DNA of 64,000 bases from Planctomycetaceae bacterium. GTDB lineage: Bacteria > Planctomycetota > Planctomycetia > Planctomycetales > Planctomycetaceae. Under the pieces are notes generated by a model, which saw only the letters and a program-made list of their open reading frames with translations, had not been told where the DNA came from and did not search any database. Every line of letters starts with the position of its first letter. Position 1 is the stretch's first letter. Position numbers and translations under genes: made by a program. The DNA is taken from the NCBI GenBank assembly GCA_020638955.1, contig JACKHO010000002.1, forward strand, positions 682,001 through 746,000. Reading direction: 5' to 3'. This document shows, piece by piece, positions 63,371-64,000 of this stretch.

Positions 63371-64000
63371 CTACTTCCGAGTCAGTCTCTGGGCGAGTTT
63401 GCCAATGAGGTCGCCACATTCCTTACGGGCATCGGACAAACCTTTGGCGGACAGATTTCCGCCGCGGCAGTAATCGAGCACGACCTGTTCGGCATCCATC
63501 AGTTCTTTGCAGGCGTCGGGGATTTCGGAGGCGATTTCAATTGGAATGGTCGTGACGCCGTTGAGGTCGCCGTGCAGCAGCATCCCTGGGTTGATGCAAA
63601 TTCCCCCGACGGTGACTGGCACGTTGATGTGCGGTATGTGGCAGTAGCCGTGCGAGCAAATGGTCCCGTTGGTGAAGACGGGAAAGCCAATGGCCTCAAC
63701 CTGATCCAAGTCGCGTCCTGCGCCTGAAGTGATGAGACCGGTGGCTCCGAACGACTTGTAAATGGTGCACATGACTTCGCCGAAGGTGGCACTCGTCGTT
63801 GGCGTATCCAAATCCTGGAAAACGACGACCGGTGGACCGGGCAATTCGGCGAATCGCTCGACCTGATCGGACAGACTGCCGTACACGTCGCTGCTTTGTG
63901 GCGGAGCCATGCTGCGGAACGTTGAAGTCAGTGCAAATCCCACCATGGGCGGGAATTTGGGAAAACAGGACTTAATCGAGTCGTTCATGTAGCCGACGTT
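63371..64000 (-). CDS. RraA-like protein (partial, 5' end outside)
   Basis: The minus-strand frame is open to the right edge: NVGYMNDSIKSCFPKFPPMV leads into the RraA fold and the ATG at 63988 is internal. AGRDLDQVEAIGFPVFT and GGICINPGMLLHGDLNGVTT are typical family segments. Many such proteins are class II aldolases or regulators. The true start is outside, so its length is unknown. It is different from the RraA-like gene at 31299. The putative HExxH peptidase is 50 bp downstream in the same direction. Confidence 0.8.
   Translation of the reverse strand, partial: NVGYMNDSIKSCFPKFPPMVGFALTSTFRSMAPPQSSDVYGSLSDQVERFAELPGPPVVVFQDLDTPTTSATFGEVMCTIYKSFGATGLITSGAGRDLDQVEAIGFPVFTNGTICSHGYCHIPHINVPVTVGGICINPGMLLHGDLNGVTTIPIEIASEIPDACKELMDAEQVVLDYCRGGNLSAKGLSDARKECGDLIGKLAQRLTRK

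Overview
The window (about 55-57% G+C by eye) looks like a chromosomal segment of a Planctomycetota bacterium, probably in the Planctomycetales. The evidence is two DUF1501 proteins, a DUF1549/DUF1553 protein with an N-terminal CxxCH motif, a PQQ-like beta-propeller protein, a Ser/Thr kinase with a membrane tail, a BlaI/M56 gene pair, MlrC/M81 and RraA-like enzymes, and many secreted hydrolases. Genus cannot be set from the sequence alone. There is one tRNA, tRNA-Pro(UGG), no rRNA and no CRISPR array.

Layout. 1-6206 is a polysaccharide operon on the plus strand: glycosyltransferases, a Gfo/Idh/MocA oxidoreductase, an epimerase and a deacetylase-like membrane protein. 6207-12655 holds a broken small membrane gene, a PQQ-propeller protein, a membrane protein of unknown role, PurF and a divergent cysteine desulfurase. 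12678-19169 is a minus-strand regulatory and proteolysis operon: BlaI repressor, M56 (BlaR1-like) membrane peptidase, and a 1445-residue secreted protein that joins secretin-type domains, thioredoxin, a trypsin-like protease and PDZ. It sits behind two copies of an 18-bp palindromic site. 19381-21162 is a secreted EF-hand protein with long Pro/Arg/Gly/Asp repeats, ending in a strong terminator. 21366-23604 is a sparse region with small uncharacterised genes and a frameshifted remnant. 23605-27912 is an RND efflux pair. 28484-34615 holds a DUF1501 protein, an ECF sigma factor with a PspA homologue, an RraA-like protein, and an M81/threonine-synthase-like pair.

34625-45356 is a tightly packed seven-gene minus-strand operon: an isochorismatase/ThuA/SMP-30 fusion, a cytochrome-c-like DUF1549/DUF1553 protein, DUF1501, mannonate dehydratase, an enolase-superfamily sugar-acid dehydratase, an MFS transporter and RidA. 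It probably serves uptake and breakdown of a sugar acid. 46258-54128 holds a sugar isomerase/epimerase, a TonB-like membrane protein, a kinase / pseudokinase / sigma-region-2-only trio, an SGNH hydrolase and glyA. 54682-55954 has a 55-residue protein and mtnA.

56088-59819 is the accessory part: two divergent paralogues flanking an Imm51-like immunity gene, then the C-terminal stump of a second RND pump cut off by a 106-bp inverted-repeat element, then a complete IS1182-family insertion sequence. 59881-64000 holds a LarA-like protein, an SGNH-like membrane protein, an HExxH putative peptidase and the 3' part of a second RraA-like gene. A palindromic repeat (core CACAGACA-TTCC-TGTCTGTG) occurs four times between genes, and one copy has a compensated stem change.

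The most interesting candidates for new biology are the BlaI/M56/multidomain-protease operon with its twin sites, the kinase/pseudokinase/short-sigma cluster, and the paralogue-immunity island next to mobile DNA. Family calls rest on motifs and remembered family patterns, not on database searches.
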